Virus record (IMG/VR): IMGVR_UViG_3300037189_001020
Location: 1 to 23,591 of that record
Strand: one strand, 5' to 3'
DNA from: a virus
Length of the DNA stretch: 23,591 nucleotides
Shown in pieces: positions 8,013 to 15,046 of this stretch. The notes beneath the pieces were generated by a model. The model searched no databases, was not told the origin of the DNA, and was given only the letters and a program-made list of their open reading frames with translations. Both the position numbers and the translations under genes were made by a program. Numbering within the stretch: the stretch's first letter is position 1; each line of letters starts with the position of its first letter.

Positions 8013-8875
8013 TGCCACAAGTAATTGCCAATTATTCGTTCTCATTTAATGGTCAAGTCTTTGGTGGCACAGGGTCGCAATATCAGATACAGAGCGTTGA
8101 TGGTCTTGAGAGCCTACCGGGAATCCGTAACCAAGACGATAATCGCGGTTATGCAGATGGTATGTTTTCGGGTCGCGATTTCTTGGGCGGGCGTTATATC
8201 AGCATTATTTTTAATACATTTGCCAGCACTAATGCTTCGGCTCAAGCAAATTACAACTTAATTCAGCAAGCCTTATTGCCACAATCTAGCGGCACAACGC
8301 CTCTTTACTTTATTCTTTCTAATGCGGGTGTAGAACAAGTAGTATATGCGCGCGTGCGTGGATTAAATACAATCGTTGACCCCAACTACACCTATGGATA
8401 CATTACATCTCAAGTGCAGTTCTTTTGCCCCGACCCTAATTATTACAACTCAAATACACAGACCGCGACTTTGGCTTACAGTAATCCAACGGGTCGTATT
8501 TACAACCGCGTTTATAACCTTGTTTATGGCGGCGGTTCAGCAACACTTACAACAAGCGTTGATAACAATGGGTGGGCTACGACCTACCCTTTAATTACAC
8601 TTTACGGACCGATAACTAATCCGGTCTTAGGTAACTCTACCCAAAACGCTCAATTAAACTTTAATGTTGCTATGTCTAGTGCTGATGTGTTGGTGGTAGA
8701 TTTACAGAATAAATTGGTTACACTTAATGGTAATCCCGCCCGAAATACCCTTATTTCAGGCACTTGGTTCTCTGCGTCACCGGGTAACAATCAGTTCTAC
8801 CTATCCGGCAACGCAGGTAGTACGCTTGTCGGAGTGACGGAAGCCGTAGTAACATGGCAGTCTGCGTTTATTTAG
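8012..8875 (+). CDS. Distal tail protein (Dit-like)
   Basis: A 287-residue protein directly after the tape measure, the standard place for the distal tail hub protein. The N-terminal domain has YSFSFNGQVFGG and GMFSGRDFLGGRYISIIFNTF, a strand-loop-strand pattern typical of Dit proteins. VQFFCPDPNYY near residue 147 marks the junction to a C-terminal beta-rich domain, as in two-domain Dit or galectin-like versions. The start overlaps the tape measure stop by one base. The hub role is inferred from family and order. Confidence 0.75.
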   Translation: MPQVIANYSFSFNGQVFGGTGSQYQIQSVDGLESLPGIRNQDDNRGYADGMFSGRDFLGGRYISIIFNTFASTNASAQANYNLIQQALLPQSSGTTPLYFILSNAGVEQVVYARVRGLNTIVDPNYTYGYITSQVQFFCPDPNYYNSNTQTATLAYSNPTGRIYNRVYNLVYGGGSATLTTSVDNNGWATTYPLITLYGPITNPVLGNSTQNAQLNFNVAMSSADVLVVDLQNKLVTLNGNPARNTLISGTWFSASPGNNQFYLSGNAGSTLVGVTEAVVTWQSAFI

Positions 8876-8883
8876 GAGCATAA

Positions 8884-9792
8884 ATGGCTATTAGAACACC
8901 ACCGAGTTGGTTGCAGAATGGTTCACATCCTGCGGAAAATGACCGATTAACTACACAGGCGTTGTGGGCTACAACAGGCATTATTAAAAGTAACTCAATG
9001 GCGGTATCACAAAATACGCCACCCGGTATGTCTGTTGTTGTAGCAAGTGGGTGGGCGGCAATCGTTGGAACTACACAAGCCAATATGGGAACTTATGTCG
9101 CATACAATGATGCAAACAATGTTCTTACTATTAACACAGCGAACCCAACAAATCCTAGAATTGATATTGTCTGCGCGACAGTCCAAGACGCTTATTACAC
9201 AGGTTCACTTAATGATGTAATTTTGCAGGTTGTTGCAGGAACTCCGGCAGGTTCTCCGGTTGCACCTACACTTCCTGCTAACTCAATCACATTAGCGCAG
9301 GTTGCAGTAGGCGCGGGCGTTACATCTATTACAAATGCAAACATTACAGATACACGCGTTTTAGTAACTACTAATATCCCTGAATCTGGTGATATTTCTG
9401 CCGTTGTAGCCGGCACAGGATTATCAGGTGGTGGCACAAGCGGTTCAGTAACTTTATCTTTAGATAAAACGGCGGCATCTACATTTGACATAAATGCTCA
9501 AACAGGCACAACTTACACATTAGTTTTAGCAGATGCGGCTACAAAACTTGTTACTTTATCTAATGCTAGTTCTATTGCTTTAACCGTGCCGTTAAACTCA
9601 TCAGTAGCATTTCCAGTTGGTTGCACAATCACTTTGGCGCAATTTGGAGTAGGACAAGTTACAGTTGCTGGTGCAGTTGGAGTGACAGTAAATGGAACTC
9701 CGGGTCTAAAACTTAGAACACGATATTCAACTGCAACATTAATTCAAACTGCTACAGATAATTGGCTATTGGCAGGAGATATTAGCGCATGA
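8884..9792 (+). CDS. Minor tail / tail fibre protein with duplicated C-terminal domain
   Basis: A 302-residue baseplate or fibre protein with a clear ribosome binding site (TTTAGGAG before the ATG). Residues 1-170 form an N-terminal unit (WLQNGSHPAENDRLTTQALW, then MSVVVASGWAAIVG) resembling fibre attachment or baseplate-linking domains. Residues about 170-200 are a Gly/Ser linker (GTGLSGGGTSGSVTLSLD). Residues 204-302 are a beta domain that recurs in the protein at 10046-10579, with shared TVPLNSSVAF, NGTPGLKLR and a final GD-SA. The stop overlaps the next start (ATGA). Confidence 0.75.
   Translation: MAIRTPPSWLQNGSHPAENDRLTTQALWATTGIIKSNSMAVSQNTPPGMSVVVASGWAAIVGTTQANMGTYVAYNDANNVLTINTANPTNPRIDIVCATVQDAYYTGSLNDVILQVVAGTPAGSPVAPTLPANSITLAQVAVGAGVTSITNANITDTRVLVTTNIPESGDISAVVAGTGLSGGGTSGSVTLSLDKTAASTFDINAQTGTTYTLVLADAATKLVTLSNASSIALTVPLNSSVAFPVGCTITLAQFGVGQVTVAGAVGVTVNGTPGLKLRTRYSTATLIQTATDNWLLAGDISA
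9493..9792 (+). repeat. Fibre beta-domain module, copy 1
   Basis: Codes for about 99 residues from NAQTGTTYTLVL to GDISA. It matches the module at 10286-10579 residue for residue at many places (TVPLNSSVAF, NGTPGLKLR, SATLI/TATLI). Both copies end with AGCGCATGA, where the next gene starts. Confidence 0.85.
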
Positions 9793-10046
9793 GCCGTCTA
9801 GCCTTAACACCTACAAATGTGCCGTCAAGCGCAACAGATATTGCTATTCCAACCTTACGCGCGGGCGACCTTTATTACAATACAAGCCTTGGTCTTATGG
9901 TTTATACGGGTTCGGCTTGGACAGTAGTAGGCACAGCAAGCGGTGTAACCGAGATAGATGGCGGCGTATTTGATAGTATTGCACCATATCAAGGCGGGTT
10001 TCCTGCTGATACTGCAACACAGACTTTTAACGGGGGTACACCATAA
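9789..10046 (+). CDS. Small tail fibre-associated protein
   Basis: An 85-residue protein starting in an ATGA overlap with the preceding fibre gene and ending one base into the next. The centre reads RAGDLYYNTSLGLMVYTGSAWTVV, a small beta motif (GD, aromatic, T, then YxGSxW) widespread in phage tail fibre proteins and also seen here in the protein at 13312-13539. The C-terminus is Gly/Pro-rich (FDSIAPYQGGFPADTATQ). It probably decorates or extends the fibre; the exact role is unknown. Confidence 0.65.
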   Translation: MSRLALTPTNVPSSATDIAIPTLRAGDLYYNTSLGLMVYTGSAWTVVGTASGVTEIDGGVFDSIAPYQGGFPADTATQTFNGGTP

Positions 10047-10579
10047 TGCCAGTTGTAACGCAAATACAGATACGCAGAGGAACTGCGTCTCAGTGGACTT
10101 CTACTAATCCAACACTTGCAAGCGGCGAACAAGGATTTGAAACCGACACAGGCAAAATGAAGATTGGTAATGGCGCAACGGCTTGGACTTCATTATCTTA
10201 TATTGGTGCTGGTGATGTAACTTTAACTGGCACGCAAACTCTCACAAACAAAACTTTAACTGCGCCAGTAATTACTTTAGCGACTAATGCGCAAACTGCT
10301 AGTTATACTTTAGTGCTTACTGATGCTAGTGATATTGTTGAAATGAATGTTGCTTCTGCTAATACTTTAACAGTTCCTCTTAATTCATCTGTTGCATTTG
10401 CAATTGGAACAACAATTACTATTTTACAAACAGGGGCAGGACAAACAACTTTAACTGCTACTGGTGGAGTAACAATCAACGGAACTCCGGGATTAAAACT
10501 GCGCGCCCAATGGTCATCAGCAACATTAATTAAAAGAGCAACAGATACTTGGGTTGCAATAGGAGATTTAAGCGCATGA
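10046..10579 (+). CDS. Tail fibre protein with tropism-determinant-like N-terminus
   Basis: A 177-residue protein with two modules. The N-terminus (TQIQIRRGTASQWTSTNPTL, then GEQGFETDTGKMKIGNGATAW) is the motif found at the start of many phage receptor-binding and major-tropism-determinant-like fibres. Residues 81-177 are the second copy of the beta domain seen in the protein at 8884-9792. The base composition is more T-rich than that of the capsid and tail tube genes. It probably builds the adsorption apparatus. The stop overlaps the next start (ATGA). Confidence 0.75.
   Translation: MPVVTQIQIRRGTASQWTSTNPTLASGEQGFETDTGKMKIGNGATAWTSLSYIGAGDVTLTGTQTLTNKTLTAPVITLATNAQTASYTLVLTDASDIVEMNVASANTLTVPLNSSVAFAIGTTITILQTGAGQTTLTATGGVTINGTPGLKLRAQWSSATLIKRATDTWVAIGDLSA
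10286..10579 (+). repeat. Fibre beta-domain module, copy 2
   Basis: Codes for about 97 residues from NAQTASYTLVL to GDLSA. It is diverged from copy 1 at DNA level but clearly the same domain. The strongest conservation is in TVPLNSSVAF and NGTPGLKLR. Confidence 0.85.
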
Positions 10580-11757
10580 TTATTCTTGGTGCAGGAGCAG
10601 GAGGCATGCAACCTTCTGCTCCAACAATAGGAACAGCAACAGGTGGTAATACAACAGCCTCAGTTGCATTTACTGCTTCATCATATATTGGTAAAGGCAC
10701 AATTACCTATACTGCAACTTCAAGCCCTGGTGGTCTTACTGGCACAAGTGCAACTTCACCGATTACAGTTTCAGGTTTAACTAATGGAACAGCCTACACA
10801 TTTACAGTAGTTGGTAATACTAATTATGGTGTAGCAAGTAATGCAAGTGCCGCTTCTAATTCAGTAACTCCTGCTAACCCTATTATTCCTTTACTTGGTG
10901 CATGGACAACTGCGGCAAGCACCACACCATCTTCTGCTGGAGATGGTTATTATGGTCAAAGTTTAGTTAGCAGTGAGCCAAGAGTATTTAATTTCGGTGG
11001 CGGTCGTAGTCCTACAAACTATTACAATGACGGAAAAGGTGGCACTTGGTTTACATCGGGTGCAGATAGACCTGTTGGTCAAGGTTTAGGTTGTTCATCT
11101 AAAGCAATGACTAACTCAGGACTATTTTATACCTACGGTGGAGATACTGGTAATCAAACACTTGTTTATTCAACTTCAACTGGTGGTTCTTGGACAGCAC
11201 AGTCAGGTATCCCTTACAACGCAGGTTGGGGCGATGGAACTTATTTTGAACAGTCAGGCAATAAGTATTTAATTGCTTGCGGTGAGTATCCAACTGGTAA
11301 TACTGCGGCAAGAGCAACTGTTGCTGTCGGTGGAACTTTATCTTGGACTAGCATTACAAGTTATCCTATTTACGCCTCTGCTCCAAGATTTGCTCGTTTG
11401 ACTAGTGTTGCTGTTGGTATGGGTGGATTTAATTCTCCTTCATTATCAGCAACAAATACTAACGTTTATTCCTATAGTGCCTCAGCAAACTCTTGGACAT
11501 CTGAAACTGCTTTACCATTTACACCTAGCGGTGGTTATATCCCTGCCGCCTCTCTTGTTGGTCCTGCTGATACTAGAATTTATGTAAGTAATGGCGGCAC
11601 GAGTTTGTGGTCAAGAGGCGATTCGTCAGGCACTTGGAGAAGTGAAACTGCAACTCCAAATACTTGGGCTCAAGGTTGGGGTATCACAACTTCAACTGGT
11701 ACCATGTATCTACAATTATCTAATGCTGGTAATACTTTTTACCAGATAGTCAGTTAG
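10576..11757 (+). CDS. Putative receptor-binding protein: FN3-like domain plus Kelch-like propeller
   Basis: A 393-residue protein. ATG 10576 (ATGA overlap) is preferred over the in-frame TTG 27 bases upstream because the overlap pattern matches the neighbouring genes. Residues about 12-100 look like a fibronectin type III domain (ITYTATSSPGGLTGT, then VSGLTNGTAYTFTVVGN). The rest has Kelch-like blades: RVFNFGGGRS, FYTYGGDTGN, NVYSYSASANSWTSETALP and RIYVSNGGTSLWSRGD. Such propellers bind surface glycans or proteins, so a host-recognition role is likely but inferred. T-rich codon use suggests separate exchange of this gene. Confidence 0.7.
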   Translation: MIILGAGAGGMQPSAPTIGTATGGNTTASVAFTASSYIGKGTITYTATSSPGGLTGTSATSPITVSGLTNGTAYTFTVVGNTNYGVASNASAASNSVTPANPIIPLLGAWTTAASTTPSSAGDGYYGQSLVSSEPRVFNFGGGRSPTNYYNDGKGGTWFTSGADRPVGQGLGCSSKAMTNSGLFYTYGGDTGNQTLVYSTSTGGSWTAQSGIPYNAGWGDGTYFEQSGNKYLIACGEYPTGNTAARATVAVGGTLSWTSITSYPIYASAPRFARLTSVAVGMGGFNSPSLSATNTNVYSYSASANSWTSETALPFTPSGGYIPAASLVGPADTRIYVSNGGTSLWSRGDSSGTWRSETATPNTWAQGWGITTSTGTMYLQLSNAGNTFYQIVS

Positions 11758-11766
11758 GAGAAAACA

Positions 11767-12099
11767 ATGGCAATAGCAACATACACAGCAAGAGTAACTA
11801 CTACCAATGGCAAAATTACAGCGTGGGTAGATAAAGATGGTTCACTTTGCATTGAACAACCAAACGCTCCTGAGAAATTAAGCACAGGTGATACTTGGGC
11901 TTCTGTTGCAGAGGCGCAAGCATGGGCAGACAAGCATGCCGCTGACTTAACTCAAATAGCAATAGAAACTGAGGCAGAACTAATTGCTAAAGCAGAAGCA
12001 GAGGCATTAGAAAATGCGGCTCGCCAAGCAATTTTAGACAACGCTTCTAAGGTAGATGAAATTCATGCCATGCTAACTGCATTGACTAACAAAGGGTAA
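11767..12099 (+). CDS. Hypothetical tail-region protein with helical C-terminus
   Basis: A 110-residue protein with a good ribosome binding site (TTAGGAG before the ATG). The N-terminal half has beta strands (YTARVTTTNGKITAWVDKDG) and WASVAEAQAWADKHAADL. The C-terminal half is an Ala/Glu-rich helix (ETEAELIAKAEAEALENAA, then ASKVDEIHAMLTAL) that could form a coiled coil. Its place behind the receptor-binding candidate suggests a fibre chaperone or trimerising protein, by position only. Confidence 0.65.
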   Translation: MAIATYTARVTTTNGKITAWVDKDGSLCIEQPNAPEKLSTGDTWASVAEAQAWADKHAADLTQIAIETEAELIAKAEAEALENAARQAILDNASKVDEIHAMLTALTNKG

Positions 12100-12180
12100 T
12101 GATGACTACACCAACAGCAATCTAAACTTGCCGCACTTGGTGTAACAGAAGATGAAGCAAAGCAATCGCTGGCTAATTAA
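12099..12180 (+). pseudogene. Broken small ORF behind the fibre cassette
   Basis: ATG ATG at 12099 opens MMTTPTAI and then stops. The other frame from 12112 reads QQQSKLAALGVTEDEAKQSL and ends at 12180 without any start codon. Together they look like one short protein of about 27 residues split by a one-base shift. It may be a decayed gene, an assembly error or a +1 frameshift. The rest of 12181-12198 holds the ribosome binding site of the next gene. Confidence 0.45.
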
Positions 12181-12198
12181 TTTTATTTAGGAGAGCAA

Positions 12199-13308
12199 AT
12201 GGCTACCACTTATCGGTATTTATTTGCTGACCTACAAACTAATACAATAATTGCAGAACTCCCATTAACCGGAGTTTCTTTTACACAGCAATTAAATCAG
12301 TCCGGCAGTTTTCAGGGGCATCTGCTTTTGTCTGGAATCAATGCGGCGGCGTTTAATATTGACGCATCAACTATTCCGGGTCGTAATGCTATTTATGTAG
12401 ATAGAAATGGCGTATTGGTATGGGGCGGCGTTATTTGGGGGCGTAGTTACAATAGCACCGACCAAACCTTAAGCCTATCTGCCCTTGAGTTTATGTCTTA
12501 CTTTACGCATAGAAGAATTACAGAAACTACAGCATTTACAAATATTGACCAGTTAGTAATTGCTAAAACTCTTGTAGAAGATGCGCAGACAGTTCCGTAT
12601 GGTGATATTGGAGTTTTATACAATACGGCAGGACAAACAACTTCCGGTGTGCTTGTAGATAGAGTTTATTATGATTACGAATTAAAGACAGTATTTAATG
12701 CTATTCAGGATTTATCTCGTCAGCGTGATGGTTTTGATTTTGATATAGATGTTTATTACGACACCATAACTGGGCTACCCGATAAAGCATTTAATACCTT
12801 TTATCCAAAATTAGGAAGCACTTACTCGTCATCAAATCCGTATGGGCTAGTATTTAACTTCCCTGCGGGCAACATTATTGAATACGAGTATCCGGAAGAT
12901 GGCTCTATTGTTGCTAACCGAATCTATGCCCTAGGAGCAGGGTCAAACGAGGGTAAATTAATCTCGGTAGCCGAAGATGTAACTAAATTTGCAGAGGGTT
13001 GGGCGTTGTTAGAGGAACAATCAAATTACTCTGATGTAACTGACCAAACTGTTCTTGACGAACTAGCGGTTGGGCAGGTTAATGCTCAGTCATATCCACC
13101 TACAACTGTTAAGGTAGTTGTGCCGCCATTTATTGACCCAATATATGGCACTTATCAGATAGGAGATGAGGTGCGTCTAATGATTATAGATAACCGATTC
13201 CCCGAAGGCTTAGATGAGATTTATCGGCTTGTAGGACTAAGCGTTCAACCGGGCGAGGACGGTCCGGAGCGGGCAACTCTGACCCTTACACAAGGCACTT
13301 GGGGGTAA
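12199..13308 (+). CDS. Minor tail / baseplate protein (Tal-like)
   Basis: A 369-residue protein with TTAGGAG before the ATG. The N-terminus (YRYLFADLQTNTIIAELPLT, then FTQQLNQSGSFQGHLLL) and VDRNGVLVWGGVIWGRSY are typical of the hub domains of actinophage minor tail proteins related to siphovirus Gp37-like and Tal proteins. Beta structure continues to the end (YQIGDEVRLMIIDNRFPEG, then RATLTLTQGTWG). No lytic domain is attached. It probably closes the tail tip. The gene lies behind the fibre cassette rather than directly after the distal tail protein, so that cassette may be an insertion. Confidence 0.7.
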   Translation: MATTYRYLFADLQTNTIIAELPLTGVSFTQQLNQSGSFQGHLLLSGINAAAFNIDASTIPGRNAIYVDRNGVLVWGGVIWGRSYNSTDQTLSLSALEFMSYFTHRRITETTAFTNIDQLVIAKTLVEDAQTVPYGDIGVLYNTAGQTTSGVLVDRVYYDYELKTVFNAIQDLSRQRDGFDFDIDVYYDTITGLPDKAFNTFYPKLGSTYSSSNPYGLVFNFPAGNIIEYEYPEDGSIVANRIYALGAGSNEGKLISVAEDVTKFAEGWALLEEQSNYSDVTDQTVLDELAVGQVNAQSYPPTTVKVVVPPFIDPIYGTYQIGDEVRLMIIDNRFPEGLDEIYRLVGLSVQPGEDGPERATLTLTQGTWG

Positions 13309-13311
13309 CAC

Positions 13312-13539
13312 ATGGGCTACATAAACCAACCGCCGGATTTACACGTTTTCTTCTCGGACATAGAAGCCCGCCTACGCAAACTAGAGACGGCACAAAGATT
13401 TACTGCGCCGGTTGTTAATTTTTCTACGGCTACGCCTAGCAACCCACGCCAAGGTGACATTTTTTACGATACTAATTCTCAACGCTTGGTTTATTGGAAC
13501 GGCTCCGGCTGGTATAAATTAACACAGACGGCTTTATAG
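13312..13539 (+). CDS. Small tail-tip protein with fibre-type beta motif
   Basis: A 75-residue protein four bases after the minor tail gene. A helix (LHVFFSDIEARLRKLETAQR) is followed by RQGDIFYDTNSQRLVYWNGSGWYKL, the same beta motif as in the protein at 9789-10046. The helix-plus-motif layout suggests a trimerising anchor carrying a small fibre head. The 3' end of the gene contains the candidate promoter of the lysis cassette. Confidence 0.65.
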   Translation: MGYINQPPDLHVFFSDIEARLRKLETAQRFTAPVVNFSTATPSNPRQGDIFYDTNSQRLVYWNGSGWYKLTQTAL

Positions 13540-13547
13540 GTTACAAT
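13519..13547 (+). promoter_or_regulatory. Candidate promoter of the lysis cassette, leaderless
   Basis: TTAACA (13519-13524), 17 bases, TACAAT (13542-13547). Counting about seven bases from the -10 end puts the transcription start at 13554, the A of the next ATG. No ribosome binding site precedes that ATG. Leaderless mRNAs are common in actinobacteria. Confidence 0.55.
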
Positions 13548-13553
13548 TTTGCC

Positions 13554-13790
13554 ATGACCGCATTAGATTGGGCTGCTTTAGCCGTAAGTATTATGACCAT
13601 ATTGGGTGGATTTGCTGCCGCCGTGCGCTGGCTAGTAAAACATTACCTAGCAGAGTTAAAACCCAATGGTGGAACTTCGCTTCGTGACGAACAAAATAGG
13701 CAGGGCGATACAATTAAACGATTGGAAAGTCGCGTAGATGAAATTTATCGTCTGTTAATAAATAGGGAAGGGAAATATGAGCGTCAATAA
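13554..13790 (+). CDS. Membrane-anchored coiled-coil protein of the lysis cassette
   Basis: A 78-residue protein: residues about 4-27 are one hydrophobic segment (LDWAALAVSIMTILGGFAAA), followed by KHYLAELKPNGGTSLRDEQN and a helix DTIKRLESRVDEIYRLL. The ELKPNGG-SLRD stretch is common in actinophage proteins next to endolysins (DUF2746-like). It probably sits in the inner membrane with the helix in the cytoplasm, as a holin or holin partner. It overlaps the endolysin gene by 14 bases. The lysis role rests on neighbours and topology. Confidence 0.7.
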   Translation: MTALDWAALAVSIMTILGGFAAAVRWLVKHYLAELKPNGGTSLRDEQNRQGDTIKRLESRVDEIYRLLINREGKYERQ

Positions 13791-14244
13791 AGTAATTGAA
13801 TTATGTAAGGTTTCCGTAGGTTATACCGAAGGCACTAATAACGACACTACATTTGGTAAATGGTTTGGGCTAAACAATCAGCCTTGGTGCGCTATGGCGG
13901 CATCTAAAATGTATTTTGATGCTGGCATTATCGCTTCGGTAGCAGATACCAAGAAGGGATTTGCGTCATGCAATCTATGGCTTAAATACCTAGCCAAGAG
14001 CAATCAATTAGTGCCTATTGGACAGGCTAAAAGAGGCGATTTGGTCTTCTTCCAATTTGATGCAGATGCCGAGCCTGACCATGTAGGCATTGTGAAATAC
14101 CACAACACCGCCCTTAAATACCTACAAGTCTATGAGGGCAACACTTCTTCGGGCAAAACAGGGAGCCAGTCAAATGGCGATGGGTTTTACCTTAAGAAGC
14201 GTAACTACAAAACAATCATGGCGGTAGCCCGCCCAAAGGAGTAA
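13777..14244 (+). CDS. Endolysin, CHAP-type peptidoglycan hydrolase
   Basis: A 155-residue single-domain enzyme expected to cleave host peptidoglycan at the end of infection. CHAP hallmarks: NNQPWCAMAASKMYFDAG with Cys38 as nucleophile, RGDLVFFQFD at about 86-95, His102 in PDHVGIV as the general base, and YEGNTSSG (Glu120/Asn122) as third polar site. There is no signal peptide and no separate cell wall binding domain, so it probably needs a holin for export. GGGAAGGG precedes the ATG. It lies between two small membrane proteins. Confidence 0.85.
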   Translation: MSVNKVIELCKVSVGYTEGTNNDTTFGKWFGLNNQPWCAMAASKMYFDAGIIASVADTKKGFASCNLWLKYLAKSNQLVPIGQAKRGDLVFFQFDADAEPDHVGIVKYHNTALKYLQVYEGNTSSGKTGSQSNGDGFYLKKRNYKTIMAVARPKE

Positions 14245-14246
14245 TC

Positions 14247-14492
14247 ATGGACAAGAAACACCTAGAAATGTTAAAGTCGGCTTTGCGCCATTTTGCTTTA
14301 ACGGCAATTGCTTTATACGGCGCAGGGGTAACAGACCTAAAGGCACTTGCATTTGCTACAGCGGCGGCTATTGTTGGACCCGCTATCCGCGGAATTGACA
14401 AGACTGACCCTGCGTTTGGGCTTGTTGCAGATGTTGTTACAAAAGAAATTAACAAACTAGCCAAGGCAGATAAAAAGAAAACGGCTAAGTAA
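14247..14492 (+). CDS. Holin-like small membrane protein
   Basis: An 81-residue protein two bases after the endolysin stop, with AAGGAG upstream. Two hydrophobic stretches (about residues 14-26, and 31-50 with LKALAFATAAAIVGPAI) precede a charged C-terminus (INKLAKADKKKTAK). Size, topology and position fit a holin. The protein at 13554-13790 is the other candidate, and the two may act together. The gene is followed directly by a terminator. Confidence 0.7.
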   Translation: MDKKHLEMLKSALRHFALTAIALYGAGVTDLKALAFATAAAIVGPAIRGIDKTDPAFGLVADVVTKEINKLAKADKKKTAK

Positions 14493-14499
14493 TAAAAAG

Positions 14500-14524
14500 C
14501 CCCGCTTCGGCGGGGTTTTCTTTT
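14500..14524 (+). terminator. Strong intrinsic terminator after the lysis cassette
   Basis: CCCCGC (14500-14505), loop TTCG, GCGGGG (14510-14515), then TTTTCTTTT. A run of A precedes the stem, so it may also work leftward. It ends the late (virion and lysis) transcript. Confidence 0.95.
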
Positions 14525-14561
14525 GCCTAGATGTAAGGTAATCTTTTACTTGGAGGTGAGT

Positions 14562-14807
14562 ATGTCTTTATCTGACCGCATAGAAGAAATGTCAAAGAAA
14601 TCAAGCAAGATGCCTAGTCCATATTGTGTCTATCAATCACTTTATAACCGATTGCCAGTCGCAGACCAAAAAGCAATTGACGAAGCAGTTGCAAAGAACT
14701 TTCCAACAAGTTTATTGGTTCAAGCAATTCGCGCTGAAGGACACAAAACAAGTAGCGATGCAGTCCGCTTACATTTTAAGGGTCAATGTAAATGCCAAAA
14801 GAATTAA
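14562..14807 (+). CDS. Small HTH-like protein with C-terminal CxC
   Basis: An 81-residue protein, first gene of the DNA-metabolism region. ATG 14562 has GGAGGTGAG just upstream; the longer frame from the TTG at 14523 would overlap the terminator. A helical region (VADQKAIDEAVAKNFPTS, then LLVQAIRAEGHKTSSDAVRL) is followed by HFKGQCKC. Similar small actinophage proteins with AEGH, S-V-RH and a terminal C-C are annotated as helix-turn-helix DNA-binding proteins. The target is unknown. Confidence 0.6.
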   Translation: MSLSDRIEEMSKKSSKMPSPYCVYQSLYNRLPVADQKAIDEAVAKNFPTSLLVQAIRAEGHKTSSDAVRLHFKGQCKCQKN

Positions 14808-15046
14808 ACGATATTCTTGACGAACGACAAATAGAGTATGGCGATGCGCTAAGTAACTTTACGACCATTGGAATTGTATGGGGTGCGCTCTTAGGTATTA
14901 AAGAAATACCGGCATATCAAGTAGCCTTAATGATGGACACCCTCAAAACTGTGCGGCTATTTAATAACCCTAGTCACGAAGACAGTTGGTTGGATAAACA
15001 AGGTTATATCCAACACGGAAAAGAGATAGCAAAATATGAGCATTAA
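14792..15046 (+). CDS. DUF6378-like phage protein
   Basis: An 84-residue protein with the conserved order LDERQIEYGDALSNFTTIG, IWGALLG-type helix, AYQVALMMDTLKTVRLFNNP and DSWLDKQGYIQHG. This matches the small DUF6378 family, widespread in phages and of unknown biochemical role. The acidic and His positions (YGDA, SHEDSW) resemble those of small nucleotide-handling helical proteins, but that link is a guess. It overlaps the upstream gene by 16 bases and the phosphoesterase by 11. Confidence 0.7.
   Translation: MPKELNDILDERQIEYGDALSNFTTIGIVWGALLGIKEIPAYQVALMMDTLKTVRLFNNPSHEDSWLDKQGYIQHGKEIAKYEH

Noticed and set aside
14523-14561. TTG start and weak promoter (TTGCCT-16-TTTACT) before the first DNA-metabolism gene
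   Set aside because: The TTG lies in the terminator T-tract. The hexamers are poor and unlike the other promoters, so neither is claimed.
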